Assembly (NCBI GenBank): GCA_963836405.1
Contig: CAWIJL010000011.1
Coordinates: 1 to 64,000 of the forward strand
Source: CAWIJJ01 sp963836405
Lineage (GTDB): Bacteria; Acidobacteriota; Terriglobia; Bryobacterales; Bryobacteraceae
DNA length: 64,000 nucleotides
Reading direction: 5' to 3'
Position 1 is the stretch's first letter; each line of letters begins with the position of its first letter. Of the stretch, positions 51,321 to 61,511 are shown piece by piece. The position numbers and the translations under genes were made by a program. Below the pieces are notes generated by a model. The model was not told where the DNA came from and did not search any database. It worked only from the letters and a program-made list of their open reading frames with translations.

Positions 51321-52985
51321 ATGCGGCGCCTTCTGTTGATCTGCGTCCTGCCGGCGATTCTCACGGCGGACAACCAGTGGATCCGGTTTGTCTCGCCGCC
51401 CTTCGAAGTCTATACCGATGCCGGGGAGCACGCGGGCCGCGAAACCATGGTTCGTTTCCAGGAATTCCGCCATGCCCTCGGACAGATTGTGGGCGAGCAG
51501 GATCTGCAAACGCCGGAACCGGTGCGTATCCTCGTTTTCAAGAAAGTCGCGGGCTGGACCGGAACAGCTCCGCTCATGGAGGCGCGCGAAGGGTATGCGA
51601 TCGTTCTTCAGGAGAAGGCGCCGGTCTCCACCGAGGTGAACCGCGAACTGGCGCGCCTGCTGCTTCGTTCCAATACCACGCGAATGCCTGCCACTTTCGA
51701 GCGGGGGCTGGTGGAGTTCTTCTCTACGTTGGATGTCACCGGCATCCGGATTACCGCCGGCGCGCCGCCGCCCCATCCGGATCTGGATTGGGCGCGCATT
51801 CACCTGCTGGTCACCGACCCGGAGTACTTCGGGAGAGCGCGCGTGCTGCTGGCCAACCTGCGCAACGGCGTGGACGAGGGGCCGGCTTATCGAAACGCTT
51901 TCGGCAAGTCGCCGGCGGAGGTGGAAGAGCAGGCGCGGCATCACCTGGCGGCCGGCCATTTCGAGACGAAGAATCTCAACAGCCGCCCGATGAGCGAGAG
52001 GGATTTTCCGGTGCGCGACGTTTCCGATGCCGACGCGCGCCTGGCGCGGGCCGATCTTCTCGCGGGCGAACAATCGGCGGCCGAATACCGCGCGCTTCTC
52101 AAAGCGCAGGAAAAGGTAGCCGAAGCGGAGCAGGGCCTGGGAATTCTCGCCCTCCGCGCCCACCACTCCGACGAGGCCCGCACGCACTTTGCCGCTTCCA
52201 TCGCCGCCGGCAGCGGCAGCGCACACACCTATATCGAATACGCCAAGCTCGAACCCGACGCAGCCAAAGCCCGCGAGGCGCTGCTCAAGGCCGCGGGCAT
52301 CAATCCGAAACTCGAGGAGCCGTTCGTCCTGATGGCACAGCGGGACACGGATCCCCGTCTGCGCCTGGAGCATTGGAAGGCGGCCGCCGAACGCAACCCG
52401 CGCAATTCCACCTATTGGAAAGAACTGGCGGAAGCTTACGTCGCCGAACACAATTACGGCGAGGCGGCCAAAGCGTGGCGCAGCGGGGAGCAGGCGGCCA
52501 TCGACCCCGCCGAGCGCGAGCGCATGCGGCAGGCCCGGATGGCGATTGAGCGGCAGCGGCTGGACTACGAGGCGGCCGAGAAGCGCAGGCAGGCCGAGGA
52601 AGAGGCGCGCGAACTCGAGAAGCTCAAGGCTGAGGCTCGCGCGGAGGTGCACGCTCTCGAAGAGAAGTACAACAAGGACACGCCCAAATCCAATGCGCCC
52701 GTCGTGCCGTGGTGGGACGGTCCGGCGCCGGGCGGCAAAGTGACCGGCACGCTTATCAAGGTGGATTGTCTCGGCTCGCAGGCGCGCCTGGTGGTGGAGG
52801 GGAACAATCGAAAGACCATCCGGCTGCTGGTGGTGGACCCGGCCAAGATCGCGGTCTCTGGCGGCGGCGACCTGGCTCTCGGTTGCGGGTCGCAGAAGCC
52901 CCGGAAAGTCACCATCGAGTACTTCCCCAAGGCCAATGCCCGGCTGACTACCGCGGGCGAGGTGGCAACCATCGAATTCCAGTGA
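51321..52985 (+). CDS. Exported TPR protein with peptidase-like front domain
   Basis: A 554-residue protein with a signal peptide (RRLLLICVLPAILTADN). Residues about 20-220 (FVSPPFEVYTDAGEHAGRET, ARLLLRSNTTRMPATFERGL) resemble the DUF1570/gluzincin-like front of acidobacterial TPR proteins, but the zinc HExxH is absent. TPR-like helices lie at about 225-400 (ADARLARADLLAGEQSAAEY), then a charged coiled coil (RRQAEEEARELEKLKAEARA) and a C-terminal beta domain. Function is unknown; a periplasmic scaffold is likely. Its stop overlaps the transporter start (GTGA). Confidence 0.72.
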   Translation: MRRLLLICVLPAILTADNQWIRFVSPPFEVYTDAGEHAGRETMVRFQEFRHALGQIVGEQDLQTPEPVRILVFKKVAGWTGTAPLMEAREGYAIVLQEKAPVSTEVNRELARLLLRSNTTRMPATFERGLVEFFSTLDVTGIRITAGAPPPHPDLDWARIHLLVTDPEYFGRARVLLANLRNGVDEGPAYRNAFGKSPAEVEEQARHHLAAGHFETKNLNSRPMSERDFPVRDVSDADARLARADLLAGEQSAAEYRALLKAQEKVAEAEQGLGILALRAHHSDEARTHFAASIAAGSGSAHTYIEYAKLEPDAAKAREALLKAAGINPKLEEPFVLMAQRDTDPRLRLEHWKAAAERNPRNSTYWKELAEAYVAEHNYGEAAKAWRSGEQAAIDPAERERMRQARMAIERQRLDYEAAEKRRQAEEEARELEKLKAEARAEVHALEEKYNKDTPKSNAPVVPWWDGPAPGGKVTGTLIKVDCLGSQARLVVEGNNRKTIRLLVVDPAKIAVSGGGDLALGCGSQKPRKVTIEYFPKANARLTTAGEVATIEFQ

Positions 52986-54166
52986 GCCGCGACGCCGCGC
53001 TGCGATACCACCGGCTGCTGCTGGCGGTATTCGTGCTCTCCACCGCGCTCAACTACCTCGACCGGATGACGCTGGCGGCGCTGGCGCCGCTGGTCCGCCG
53101 CGATCTCCATCTCTCGAACGCCCAGTATGGCTGGATCGTTTCGGGCTTTTCCGTGCTCTATGCGGCGGCCGCGCCGTTTGCAGGAGCCTGGATCGACCGG
53201 GTAGGCCTGAATCGCGCCATCAGCCTGGCGGTGGGTGCCTGGTCGGTTGCGGGAATCGCCACCGGCTTCACCCGCGGACTGGGCAGCCTGGTGGCATGCA
53301 GGAGTGTGCTCGGACTTGCGGAGGCCGCGGGCATTCCTGCCGCCGGCAAGGCGATCCATCAGTTTCTGCGTCCGGCGGAAAGGGGCCTCGGCAACGCGCT
53401 CAACCAGTCCGCCGTGAGCCTTGGATGGATGCTGGCGCCGCCGCTGGCCACCTATCTGGCGGTGCGGCACGGATGGCGCTCGGCCTTTTTGGTGACCGGC
53501 TCTCTCGGTCCTCTCTGGATTCTGTTGTGGAACCGGCTGGCCCCGCCGAGCGAGGCGGCCGCTCCGAAATCCGCCTTTCCCCGCGATTTGCTCGGCGAAC
53601 CGCGCCTGTGGGCATTCGCGGGGGCGAACGCGTTGAACATGATCGGTTACTCGCTGTGGACGAACTGGACGACGGTCTACCTGGTCGAGGTACACGGGCT
53701 GACGATCGTGGAAGCGGCATGGTATGCCTGGATCCCGCCGGTATTCGCGGCGGCGGGAGGCTTCGCCGGCGGATGGCTCTCGATGCGCTGGATCGATCGC
53801 GGCATGCCTGCGCTGCGGGCCCGCTTCGGTGCGTGCCTGGCGGCGGCGGTCCTGGCGCTTGCCACAGCCGCGATTCCGGCGATCCATTCCGCCGCGGTTG
53901 TGTGCGCGGCGATCTCGCTCAGCATCTTCGCCATCTCCGCCTTCAGCGTCAATAACTATACGCTGCCGCTCGATGCATTCGGAGGGGCGCGCGCGGCCTT
54001 TGCCGTATCCATTCTGGTCTCCTCGTACGGCGCGGCGCAGTTCGCGGTGTCTCCCGCGATCGGGTGGATGATGGACCGGCAATGGTATGCGCCGGTTACA
54101 GCGGTGGCCGCCGTCGCGCCGCTTCTCGGTTGCGGCGTGTTGTGGTTCACGAGGTCCGTCCGGTGA
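52982..54166 (+). CDS. Major facilitator superfamily transporter (ACS family, hexuronate-like)
   Basis: A 394-residue 12-helix transporter starting at GTG 52982. LSTALNYLDRMTLAALAPLV is the typical opening of the anion:cation symporter family (ExuT/GudP), with GWIVSGFSVLYAAAAPFAGA and RGLGNALNQSAVSLGWMLAP as further signatures. It should import an organic or sugar acid with protons. It overlaps the TPR gene in front and the transferase gene behind, so these three form one operon. Confidence 0.9.
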   Translation: MSRDAALRYHRLLLAVFVLSTALNYLDRMTLAALAPLVRRDLHLSNAQYGWIVSGFSVLYAAAAPFAGAWIDRVGLNRAISLAVGAWSVAGIATGFTRGLGSLVACRSVLGLAEAAGIPAAGKAIHQFLRPAERGLGNALNQSAVSLGWMLAPPLATYLAVRHGWRSAFLVTGSLGPLWILLWNRLAPPSEAAAPKSAFPRDLLGEPRLWAFAGANALNMIGYSLWTNWTTVYLVEVHGLTIVEAAWYAWIPPVFAAAGGFAGGWLSMRWIDRGMPALRARFGACLAAAVLALATAAIPAIHSAAVVCAAISLSIFAISAFSVNNYTLPLDAFGGARAAFAVSILVSSYGAAQFAVSPAIGWMMDRQWYAPVTAVAAVAPLLGCGVLWFTRSVR

Positions 54167-55767
54167 AACAGGCACTCAAGCGGTGGATCTTCCGTCTTCT
54201 CGGCAAAGACCCCGAGGCCGTTGTGGTTACCTTCGCCAGCGGCGACGCGGACCTGTGCCGGCGCATGTACGACGAAGTGCGCGTGCTACTGCCCGAACGC
54301 CGGCATTTCCTGGCAACCGCCGAGAACTGGCCGGAACTGCGGCGCGAACTGCGCCATTTTCGCGTCGGCCTGGCCCCGGTGATGCTTACCCGCGAAAGCA
54401 GCGCCCTTCGCCGCAGTGCGTTCCGTTTTGCGCCGCGAAAGATCCTCGCCTACAATGCACGCCTGGAACGCCATCATCTCGGGCCGGACATCGCCTCCTT
54501 TCTCTTCTGGCGCGGCGTACCACTGGACCGCATCTACCTTCGCCCGTGGTGGTGGCCCGGACGAAAGCGCGATGGCAGCGAGGCCTCCGGCGCCGCCCGC
54601 CGCTTCGACGGGCGCCCCTGCGATCCGGCGAGGAAGCGCGTTGCCGTGCTGTCGCCCTATGCTCCTTATCCGCTCGCGCACGGGGGCGCGGTGCGGATTT
54701 TCCACCTCCTGCGCGAGATCTCCCGCGAGTTCGACGTCGAGCTGTTCTCGTTTACCGACGCGAAGGAGACGCCGGAAATCGGGCCGCTGCTCGAGTTCTG
54801 CGCGCGCGTGGTGCTGGTGGATCAGCCGCGCTATCGCGAGCCCCGGTGGTCCACGCTGCTGCCTCCGGAGGTGCACGAATTCCGGTCGCCGGCCATGCGA
54901 TCGGCCCTGGCCGAAGAGAAGAAGGCGTTCGGCTGGGAGCGGCTACAGGTAGAGTACACGCACCTGGCCGAGTATGGCGGTGACATTCTTGTCGAGCACG
55001 ACGTCACGTTCGACCTGTACGGCCAGGTGCTTCGCCGCAACCGCAGCCTGAGCGCCTGGTGGAATTACCTCCGGTGGCGGCGCTTCGAGCGGCGGGCGGT
55101 CGTCCGCTTCGCGCGCGTGGCGGTCATGTCGAAGAAAGACGCCGAGATGCTCGGGCCCCGCGTTAACGCGACCGTCGTGGAAAACGGTGTGGACCTCTCC
55201 CGGTTTCAGCCGCAGCCCGAGACCGGGGGTGAACGCCTTCTGTTCATCGGCTCCTTCCGGCATTTCCCGAACATCGAGGCGTACCGCTTCTTCGCCGAAC
55301 GGGTGTGGCCGCTGCTGCGCGACAAATTTCCGCGGCTCGCCGTAACGGTAGTTTGCGGCCCGGACCACCTCACCTACTGGCGCGCTTTTGCAGATTCAGC
55401 CGGGCCCGCGCCCGATCCGCGGATCCGCCTGCTGGGCTTTGTTTCGGACGTGCGCCCGCTCTACGTGGAATCGAACCTGGTGCTGGTGCCCACCACGGTT
55501 TCTGCCGGCACGAACGTCAAGGTTCTGGAAGCCATGGCGATGAAGCGCGCGGTTGTCTCGACGCCCTCGGGATGCGCCGGGTTGGGCCTCCTGCACGGCC
55601 ACAGCGTGTGGGAGGCGGACACGCCCGTCGCGTTTGCGGCGGGCATTGCCACGCTGATGGGCGACCCCGAGCGGCGGCGCCAGATCGCCGATGCGGCCTA
55701 CCTGCACGCGCACCGCAACTTCGACTGGCAGGCGATCGGCGAGCGCCAGCGGACGTTGTTCCGGTAA
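54163..55767 (+). CDS. Glycosyltransferase family 4 with N-terminal extension
   Basis: A 534-residue protein starting at GTG 54163 in a GTGA overlap. Residues 1-160 (VVVTFASGDADLCRRMYDEV, RRHFLATAENWPELRRELRH) are an extra domain I do not recognise. From about 165 the GT-B part begins (RVAVLSPYAPYPLAHGGAVR), with VENGVDLSRFQPQPE, LLFIGSFRHFPNIEAYRFF and VPTTVSAGTNVKVLEAMAMK as the donor-binding region. It lies away from the polysaccharide locus and follows a transporter gene; its acceptor is unknown. Confidence 0.87.
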   Translation: MKQALKRWIFRLLGKDPEAVVVTFASGDADLCRRMYDEVRVLLPERRHFLATAENWPELRRELRHFRVGLAPVMLTRESSALRRSAFRFAPRKILAYNARLERHHLGPDIASFLFWRGVPLDRIYLRPWWWPGRKRDGSEASGAARRFDGRPCDPARKRVAVLSPYAPYPLAHGGAVRIFHLLREISREFDVELFSFTDAKETPEIGPLLEFCARVVLVDQPRYREPRWSTLLPPEVHEFRSPAMRSALAEEKKAFGWERLQVEYTHLAEYGGDILVEHDVTFDLYGQVLRRNRSLSAWWNYLRWRRFERRAVVRFARVAVMSKKDAEMLGPRVNATVVENGVDLSRFQPQPETGGERLLFIGSFRHFPNIEAYRFFAERVWPLLRDKFPRLAVTVVCGPDHLTYWRAFADSAGPAPDPRIRLLGFVSDVRPLYVESNLVLVPTTVSAGTNVKVLEAMAMKRAVVSTPSGCAGLGLLHGHSVWEADTPVAFAAGIATLMGDPERRRQIADAAYLHAHRNFDWQAIGERQRTLFR

Positions 55768-55773
55768 TCGCGA

Positions 55774-56931
55774 CTACTGTTTGACTACGGGCGGCGTTTG
55801 GGCGGGCGCGCCGCCGCGTCCGCCGCGGCCACCCGCGCCGGGCAACGGCTGGCTCAGGTAGCTGGCAGTGTCGCGGGCGGCCTTGGTCTCGACGCCGGGT
55901 TTTTGCAGGAAGCCGAGGTCGCGAAACCAGTCGATGAACCGATACTGCCAGGTGCCGAACGGGATGTCGCTCCGGTCGGTCAACCCGCCCGTCATGCGGC
56001 TGCCGTCGGGGAGGGCGTCGCCGGGATGGCGGCCGTTGCCGTAGATGTGCATCTCGACATTCGGCGCCGCCACGGCAAGCATGGCGTTGAAGTAGTCCAA
56101 AGCCCAAACCGCATGCACGCGGTCGCCGGCCCCGGCGCACACGATGAATGCCGGTGGCACGTTGCGTGGAATCGGAGGCGCCGTACGGTTGCGCGCAAAA
56201 GGGGTGGGTCCCGGATAAATGATTCCGGCGAAATCCGGGCGTGCCGTGATTCCGGCCAGCGGGTCGGAGGGGTCGTTGTTCTTCTTGTCGAAATCCTCGA
56301 ACAGCACGGCGGCCGGAGCGGCCAGTTCAGCACCCGCCGAGAAGCCCATGATGCCGATCTTGTCCGGGTCGATGCGCCACTCCTTCGCGTAGGCGCGAAC
56401 CAGGCGCACGGCTTGCAAGGCGTCGTTCACGGCGTCGGTCAGCGGGTTGTAGCCGTCACGGCGCAGGCGGTTCCGGAGGATGATCGTATTGACGCCATAG
56501 TTGTAGAAGAAGGGAACGAAGTCGGCGCTCTCGGTGCCGACGTTGAGGGTGTTGTGGCCGCCGCCTGCCACCAGAATCACCGCCGCGCCGGTATTCAGGC
56601 CGCGGTCCACGGTGTGCACCTCGATCGAGGGATTGTGGATGTTGACGATGCTGTTGATGCGGCCGGGCACATCCTGGCTCATGTTATAGACTTCGGGTTC
56701 TTTGACGCGCTCCGCCTTGAGGAACGGCGACCCGGGAGGGTAGAGAGGTATCACGATGCCGCCTGGAAGAATAGGCTGCGGCGCGTAGGGGGCGTCGGTC
56801 GCCGGCCCGGGCTTCGGCACGCTCATGGGGGCGGGCAGCGGCGGCAGCGCCGTGCGGGTTTGCGCCTCCATGCAGCCCAAGGCCAGCAGCGCGCCGAACA
56901 GCGGCATGCCTGCAGATAGAATACTTCGCAT
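55774..56931 (-). CDS. Exported alpha/beta-hydrolase (acetylesterase/xylanase-like)
   Basis: A 385-residue secreted hydrolase with a signal peptide (MPLFGALLALGCMEAQ; a possible lipobox Cys at 20 is AxGC-like). The fold shows AAVILVAGGGHNTLNVGTES (oxyanion region), GIMGFSAGAELAAPAAVLFE with the nucleophile Ser, and YGNGRHPGDALPDG near the C-terminus with the catalytic His. The family includes acetylxylan esterases. The tail is Gly/Ala/Pro-rich (GAGGRGGRGGAPAQTPPV). It converges on the transferase gene. Confidence 0.88.
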   Translation of the reverse strand: MRSILSAGMPLFGALLALGCMEAQTRTALPPLPAPMSVPKPGPATDAPYAPQPILPGGIVIPLYPPGSPFLKAERVKEPEVYNMSQDVPGRINSIVNIHNPSIEVHTVDRGLNTGAAVILVAGGGHNTLNVGTESADFVPFFYNYGVNTIILRNRLRRDGYNPLTDAVNDALQAVRLVRAYAKEWRIDPDKIGIMGFSAGAELAAPAAVLFEDFDKKNNDPSDPLAGITARPDFAGIIYPGPTPFARNRTAPPIPRNVPPAFIVCAGAGDRVHAVWALDYFNAMLAVAAPNVEMHIYGNGRHPGDALPDGSRMTGGLTDRSDIPFGTWQYRFIDWFRDLGFLQKPGVETKAARDTASYLSQPLPGAGGRGGRGGAPAQTPPVVKQ

Positions 56932-57080
56932 AACCCGATTGATTGTCCCTCTCCGAAATTTCTAGAAGCCCTCAAGAATATATCACCGCAAATTCAAATA
57001 TTCACCCTCGCGAGGCCAAAAATGAAATAGCCCCCCAGCAGGGGACAGTCCGAATATCGGACCACTTTTGAGGAGGGGAC

Positions 57081-60000
57081 ATGAGAGCAATTTCCACGAT
57101 AATGATTTTGTGCGCCGCCGGTGCTGCGTTTGCGTAGGGCGACCGGGGAACCTTGACCGGGACCATCACGGATCCCGCGGGCGCGGTCGTGCCCGCAGCC
57201 AAGGTATCCGCAAAGAACACGGAAACCGGGACGGTCGCGGCCACCCTCACCACCGAAACCGGCAATTACACGCTGCCATCGCTGGCGATCGGCACGTATG
57301 AATTGTCGGTGGAGGCGCCGGGATTCAATAAGAGCACGCAATCGGGACTGCGCATTCAGGTTGCGCAGACCACGCGCGTGGACATCGAACTCCGGGTGGG
57401 ATCCTCGGCAGAAAGCATCACCGTGCAAGCGGAATCGCCGCTGCTCAAGACCGAAAACGCCGAGGTCAGCATGAACGTGAGCGGCGAAAAGTTCAATGAT
57501 CTTCCGTTGAATTTCGGCGCCGGCGGTACGGGCGCGATCCGCAGTTGGCTGGCGTTCGCCACTCTTGCCCCGGGCGTGAACGGCGACCTTTCCACCAACC
57601 AGAGCACGAGCGTCAACGGGCTCCCCGGCGGGATGTTCAAAATCCTGGTGGAAGGCACCGACGTGACCAGTTCCAACGATACCCGCTGGACCAGCACGGT
57701 GGCCGCCTCGAGCGTGGAAGCGATCGGCGAGTTTTCCCTACAGACCAGCAACTTTTCGGCGCAGTACGGCGGCGGGCTGGGCGCCATGTTCAACTTCACC
57801 ACCAAAAGCGGCACCAACCAGGTGCATGGCAGTCTCTATAACTACATGACCAATGAGACGATGTTCAACGCGCATCGTTTCTTCCAGGCCAGCCGCCGCG
57901 ACCGCGATCGCAAAACCGACGCCGGCGGCACCGTAGGCGGGCCCGTCTACATTCCCAAGGTTTACAACGGCAAAAACAAAACGTTCTTCTTTTTCAATTT
58001 CGAGGCGTTTCGAAATAAGACCGTGTCTCACGGCCTGCGTGGAACCATGCCCACGGCTGCCTACCGGAACGGCGATTTCAGCGCCGCGCTCACCAACCGC
58101 AGGATCGGGACCGACCCGCTGGGCAATGCCGTGCTGGAGAACGTCATCTACGATCCCGGCACGGAACAGACTATCGGCGGGCGCGTCTACCGCACGCCGT
58201 TCCCGCAGAACATGATTCCGAAGAACCTGCTCGATCCGGTTGCTCTCAGATTCAGAACCTGTTCCCGTCCCCCGATACGACCGACCTGATCAATAACTGG
58301 ACTTACGATCTTACCAACCCACGCGTGCAGAACCTGCCCAGTCTTAAGCTGGACCATAACATCGGGTCGCTCACCTAAGCTCACTGTTTACTGGTCGTAT
58401 CAATCGACGAACGACATTCCCGGTAACGATCCATTGCCGTATCCGATCAGCGCCAAGCGCGATAAGGCGGCTACCGGCCACACTTACCGCTTCAATGTGG
58501 ACCGGACCGTGACCCCCACCTTCCTGGTGCACGCCGGCGCAGGATTCCTGCGCTTCAACAATCCGGACAGTTCCAAGCCGGAAGTCCTTCAGTTCGACGC
58601 GGTGAAAGAGTTGGGGCTGGTGGGCGCTACTACCGATCCTGCCGGGTTCCCGCGCCTGACCGGTCTCAACACGGGAACTTCGGCGGCATGAACTTCAGCA
58701 TGGGACCGAGCAACGCCAACGACTATTGGAATGACAAGCTGAACCTCGTGCTCGACCTCACCTGGGTTCACGGCAGTCACACTTACAAAGCCGGTGCGCA
58801 GTTCGGGAATGAAATGTGGTCCGACCGCAATACCCGCGGCGCGCAGGGCATCTACGGCTTCAGCAATGCGCAGACCGGCCAGCCCGCGCTTCAGGGCAAT
58901 ACGTTGACCGGCGGTTCGGTGGGAATGAACTATGCCAGCTTCCTGCTCGGGATGACCTCCAGCGCCCAGGTCAACGCCGTGCAGGATCCGCAATGGCGCA
59001 AGAACTTCTGGTCGCTGTATGTGCAGGACAGGGAACGTCAAGTTATCGCGAAAACTTACGGTCGAGTACGGAGTGCGCTGGGATTTGCAGGGTGTGGGCC
59101 ACGAGATTCACTACCGCAACAGCATGTTCGGACCCGACGTGCCGAATCCGTCCGCGCAGGGCCGGCTCGGAGCCGTGAAATTTGAAGGCTACGGGCCGGG
59201 CCGGTGTAACTGCGCCTTCACCACGACTTACCCGTACGCCATCGGGCCGCGCCTGTCGGTTGCTTACCAACTCGACCCCAAGACCGTGATCCGCGCCGGT
59301 TGGGGACTGTCGTACGGGCCGGGACCCAACTGGTGGTATGTCACGAACCAGACCCTGTTGGGCGTCGGCTTCGACAATTACCAGGTGCCGAGTCCGGCGG
59401 TCGGGCAGGCTGCCTCTTTCCTGCGCAACGGACTTACTTACGACCGTGCCGCGCTGTACACCCCGACCCTCAACCCGGGACTCGGCCTGACCCCGGGTAC
59501 GGTCGCCAGCGGAGTGGGCAACTCGTACGATCCTCACGGGGGCCGGCCGCCCCGCATCAATCAGTGGAATGTGGCGATCCAGCGTGAACTGTTCCCGAAC
59601 TGGTCGCTCGAAGCCGCATACGTCGGTAATCGCGGCGTTTGGGAAGAAGCCAACAATCTTGGCTCGATGAATTTCAACTCCGGCGAATCGCCTGGCAGCC
59701 TTCGGCCTGGACCTGAACAACGCGGCCGACCGCGACCTCCTGACCCGCAACCTGAGCGATCCGCTGGTGAAGGCGCGCGGCTTCTTCGCCCCGTATGACG
59801 GCTACCCGACCAACCGGACCCTGGCGCAGGCGATCCGCGCGTTCCCGCAGTTCACCAGTTCGCTGAACCCGACGTGGGCGCCGCTCGGCAGCAGTTGGTA
59901 CGATTCGCTCCAGGCCAAACTGGCCAAGCGTTTCTCGCACGGGCTGGACCTGACCTCTTCCTTCACCTGGCAAAAGACGCTGGCCCTCGGTAATGGCGCC

Positions 60001-60678
60001 AGCAATGGCGGCACCACCGGCGGCGGTATCAACGACAGGTTCAACCGCGCGAACCAGAGGTCGCTCGCCACCGATTACCGGCCTCTGACCCTGGTGATCG
60101 CGTTCAACTACCGCACGCCGCGCGCGACCTCGAACAAACTGGTGCGCGCGGTCACCGGCAATTGGCTGTTCGGCGGAATCCTGACCTACCGCAGCGGCGC
60201 TCTGATTTCGGTGCCCTCTTCGGTGGCATCCAACCTGGCCGCCTACACGTTCCAGAACACGCGATTCAACGTGGTGCCCGGACAGCCGTTCTTCAACCTC
60301 GATCCGGGCTGCCATTGCATCGACCCCAACCGCGACACGCAGGTGCTCAACCCGGCCGCGTTCCAGGACGTCACGCAGGGACAATGGGGCTTTTCGGCGC
60401 CTTCGTATTCGAACTACCGGTGGGTGCGCGACGCCAACGAGCAGTTGAGCGTCGGCCGCTCGTTCCCAATCAAGGAAAGACTGCGCTTCGAGGTTCGGGT
60501 GGACCTGTTCAACGCGTTCAACCGGGTGACGCTTCCCGCCCCGACATCCGGCAATCCCAACCAGACGCCGACCTTCGACAACACGGGACGGCAAACGGGC
60601 GGGTTCGGGTTTATCAACGTCGTGAACGGATTGAACGGAGCGCGCACGGGGCAGCTGGTGGCCCGCATCCAGTTCTGA
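57081..60678 (+). pseudogene. TonB-dependent receptor (SusC/OAR-like), multiply broken
   Basis: A GGAGGGG ribosome binding site precedes ATG 57081. After 18 residues of signal peptide a TAG (57135-57137) replaces what should be Gln of FAQGD. The carboxypeptidase-regulatory domain (GTITDPAGAVVPAAKVSAKN) and plug (GGLGAMFNFTTKSGTNQVHG) are otherwise well preserved. The barrel then changes frame near 58250, 58370, 58680, 59035 and 59690. Segments still read clearly (NLFPSPDTTDLINNWTYDL, DPQWRKNFWSLYVQD, VIRAGWGLSYGPGPNWWY, WFGGILTYRSGALISV region, FEVRVDLFNAFNRVTLP) to a stop at 60678. Length, about 1,190 codons, equals the family norm, so this is recent inactivation of an intact receptor gene. 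Confidence 0.9.
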
Positions 60679-60702
60679 GTTCACCGGCCGCGGCAGACGG
60701 CG

Positions 60703-60708
60703 TAAAAT
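60703..60708 (+). promoter_or_regulatory. -10-like TAAAAT close to a start codon
   Basis: TAAAAT lies eight bases before ATG 60717, with TTCACC 17 bp upstream (60680-60685) as a possible -35. No Shine-Dalgarno is seen, which fits a leaderless mRNA. Confidence 0.45.
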
Positions 60709-60716
60709 CAGAGTCG

Positions 60717-61511
60717 ATGACCGTCCGCCGGAGCCTCGCCGCAGCGCTTCTCGCCGTCACCCTGGCGGTCGCCCAGCAGGGCCGGGGCGTCCGGCGCTGG
60801 GCGATGTACGAGCGGGAGATGCAGAACCCGGCGGCCGACCCGCCGGATGCCTGGGAAAAGACGGAATTCGCCTGGGGCCGGCTGCGCTACCGTTCCAACC
60901 GGGACCGCTTTTACGGCTCGCGGTGGGGTGTGGACGCCAACAAGTCCGACCGCCAGTTTCTGGTGGGATTGCGGCGTCTCACCCGCATCGACGCGCGATC
61001 CGTGGAAGAAATCCTGGACGTCGATTCCGATGAGATGTTCAACTACCCCATGCTCTACGCGGTGGGAGTCGGGGACTGGGTGATCAGCCCGCCGCAGGCC
61101 GCGCGGCTGCACGAGTACTTCGAGCGGGGCGGCTTCCTCATGGTGGACGATTTTCACAACGAGCGCGAGTGGGCGGACTTCATGGCCGGCGTGAACCAGG
61201 TTTATCCGGGGCACCAGGCCGAGGATCTGGACATCGCCGACCCCATTTTCCACACTGTTTACGACATCAAGGAGCGTTTTCGCGTGCCTGGGCTGAACGT
61301 GGTGCACGGGAGCCAGATCGAGCGCGGCGGCACCTACCCGGCCTGGCGCGGGGTTCGCGACGAGCGGGGGCGCATCGTCGTCGCCATCTGCTTCAACCAG
61401 GACTTGGGCGACGCCTGGGAGTGGGCCGATATTCCCGAATATCCCGAGCGCTATGCCACCATGGCCTACCACATCGGCATCAACTATGTGATGTACGCCT
61501 TGACGCACTGA
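60717..61511 (+). CDS. DUF4159 domain protein (paralog 2)
   Basis: A 264-residue exported protein: signal peptide (RRSLAAALLAVTLAVAQQ), then one DUF4159 domain with FAWGRLRYRSNRDRFYGSRW, LRRLTRIDARSVEE, FERGGFLMVDDFHNEREWAD, DPIFHTVYDIK and GDAWEWADIPEYPERYATMA. It aligns along its length with the protein at 8050-8901. The final residues (YALTH and stop) are repeated twice more in the downstream mosaic repeat. Function unknown. Confidence 0.87.
   Translation: MTVRRSLAAALLAVTLAVAQQGRGVRRWAMYEREMQNPAADPPDAWEKTEFAWGRLRYRSNRDRFYGSRWGVDANKSDRQFLVGLRRLTRIDARSVEEILDVDSDEMFNYPMLYAVGVGDWVISPPQAARLHEYFERGGFLMVDDFHNEREWADFMAGVNQVYPGHQAEDLDIADPIFHTVYDIKERFRVPGLNVVHGSQIERGGTYPAWRGVRDERGRIVVAICFNQDLGDAWEWADIPEYPERYATMAYHIGINYVMYALTH

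Noticed and set aside
56932..57080. A small RNA or element in the AT-rich gap before the receptor gene
   Set aside because: There is a short inverted repeat (GTCCG/CGGAC near 57050) and repeated AGGGGACA, but nothing long enough to call beyond a promoter region.
785..60678. All frame breaks explained by poor sequence quality
   Set aside because: Two slips in the ISNCY gene are in homopolymers and could be errors, but most long genes in the window are intact and the breaks cluster in an IS, debris zones and one receptor gene, so true decay is more likely; not fully excluded.
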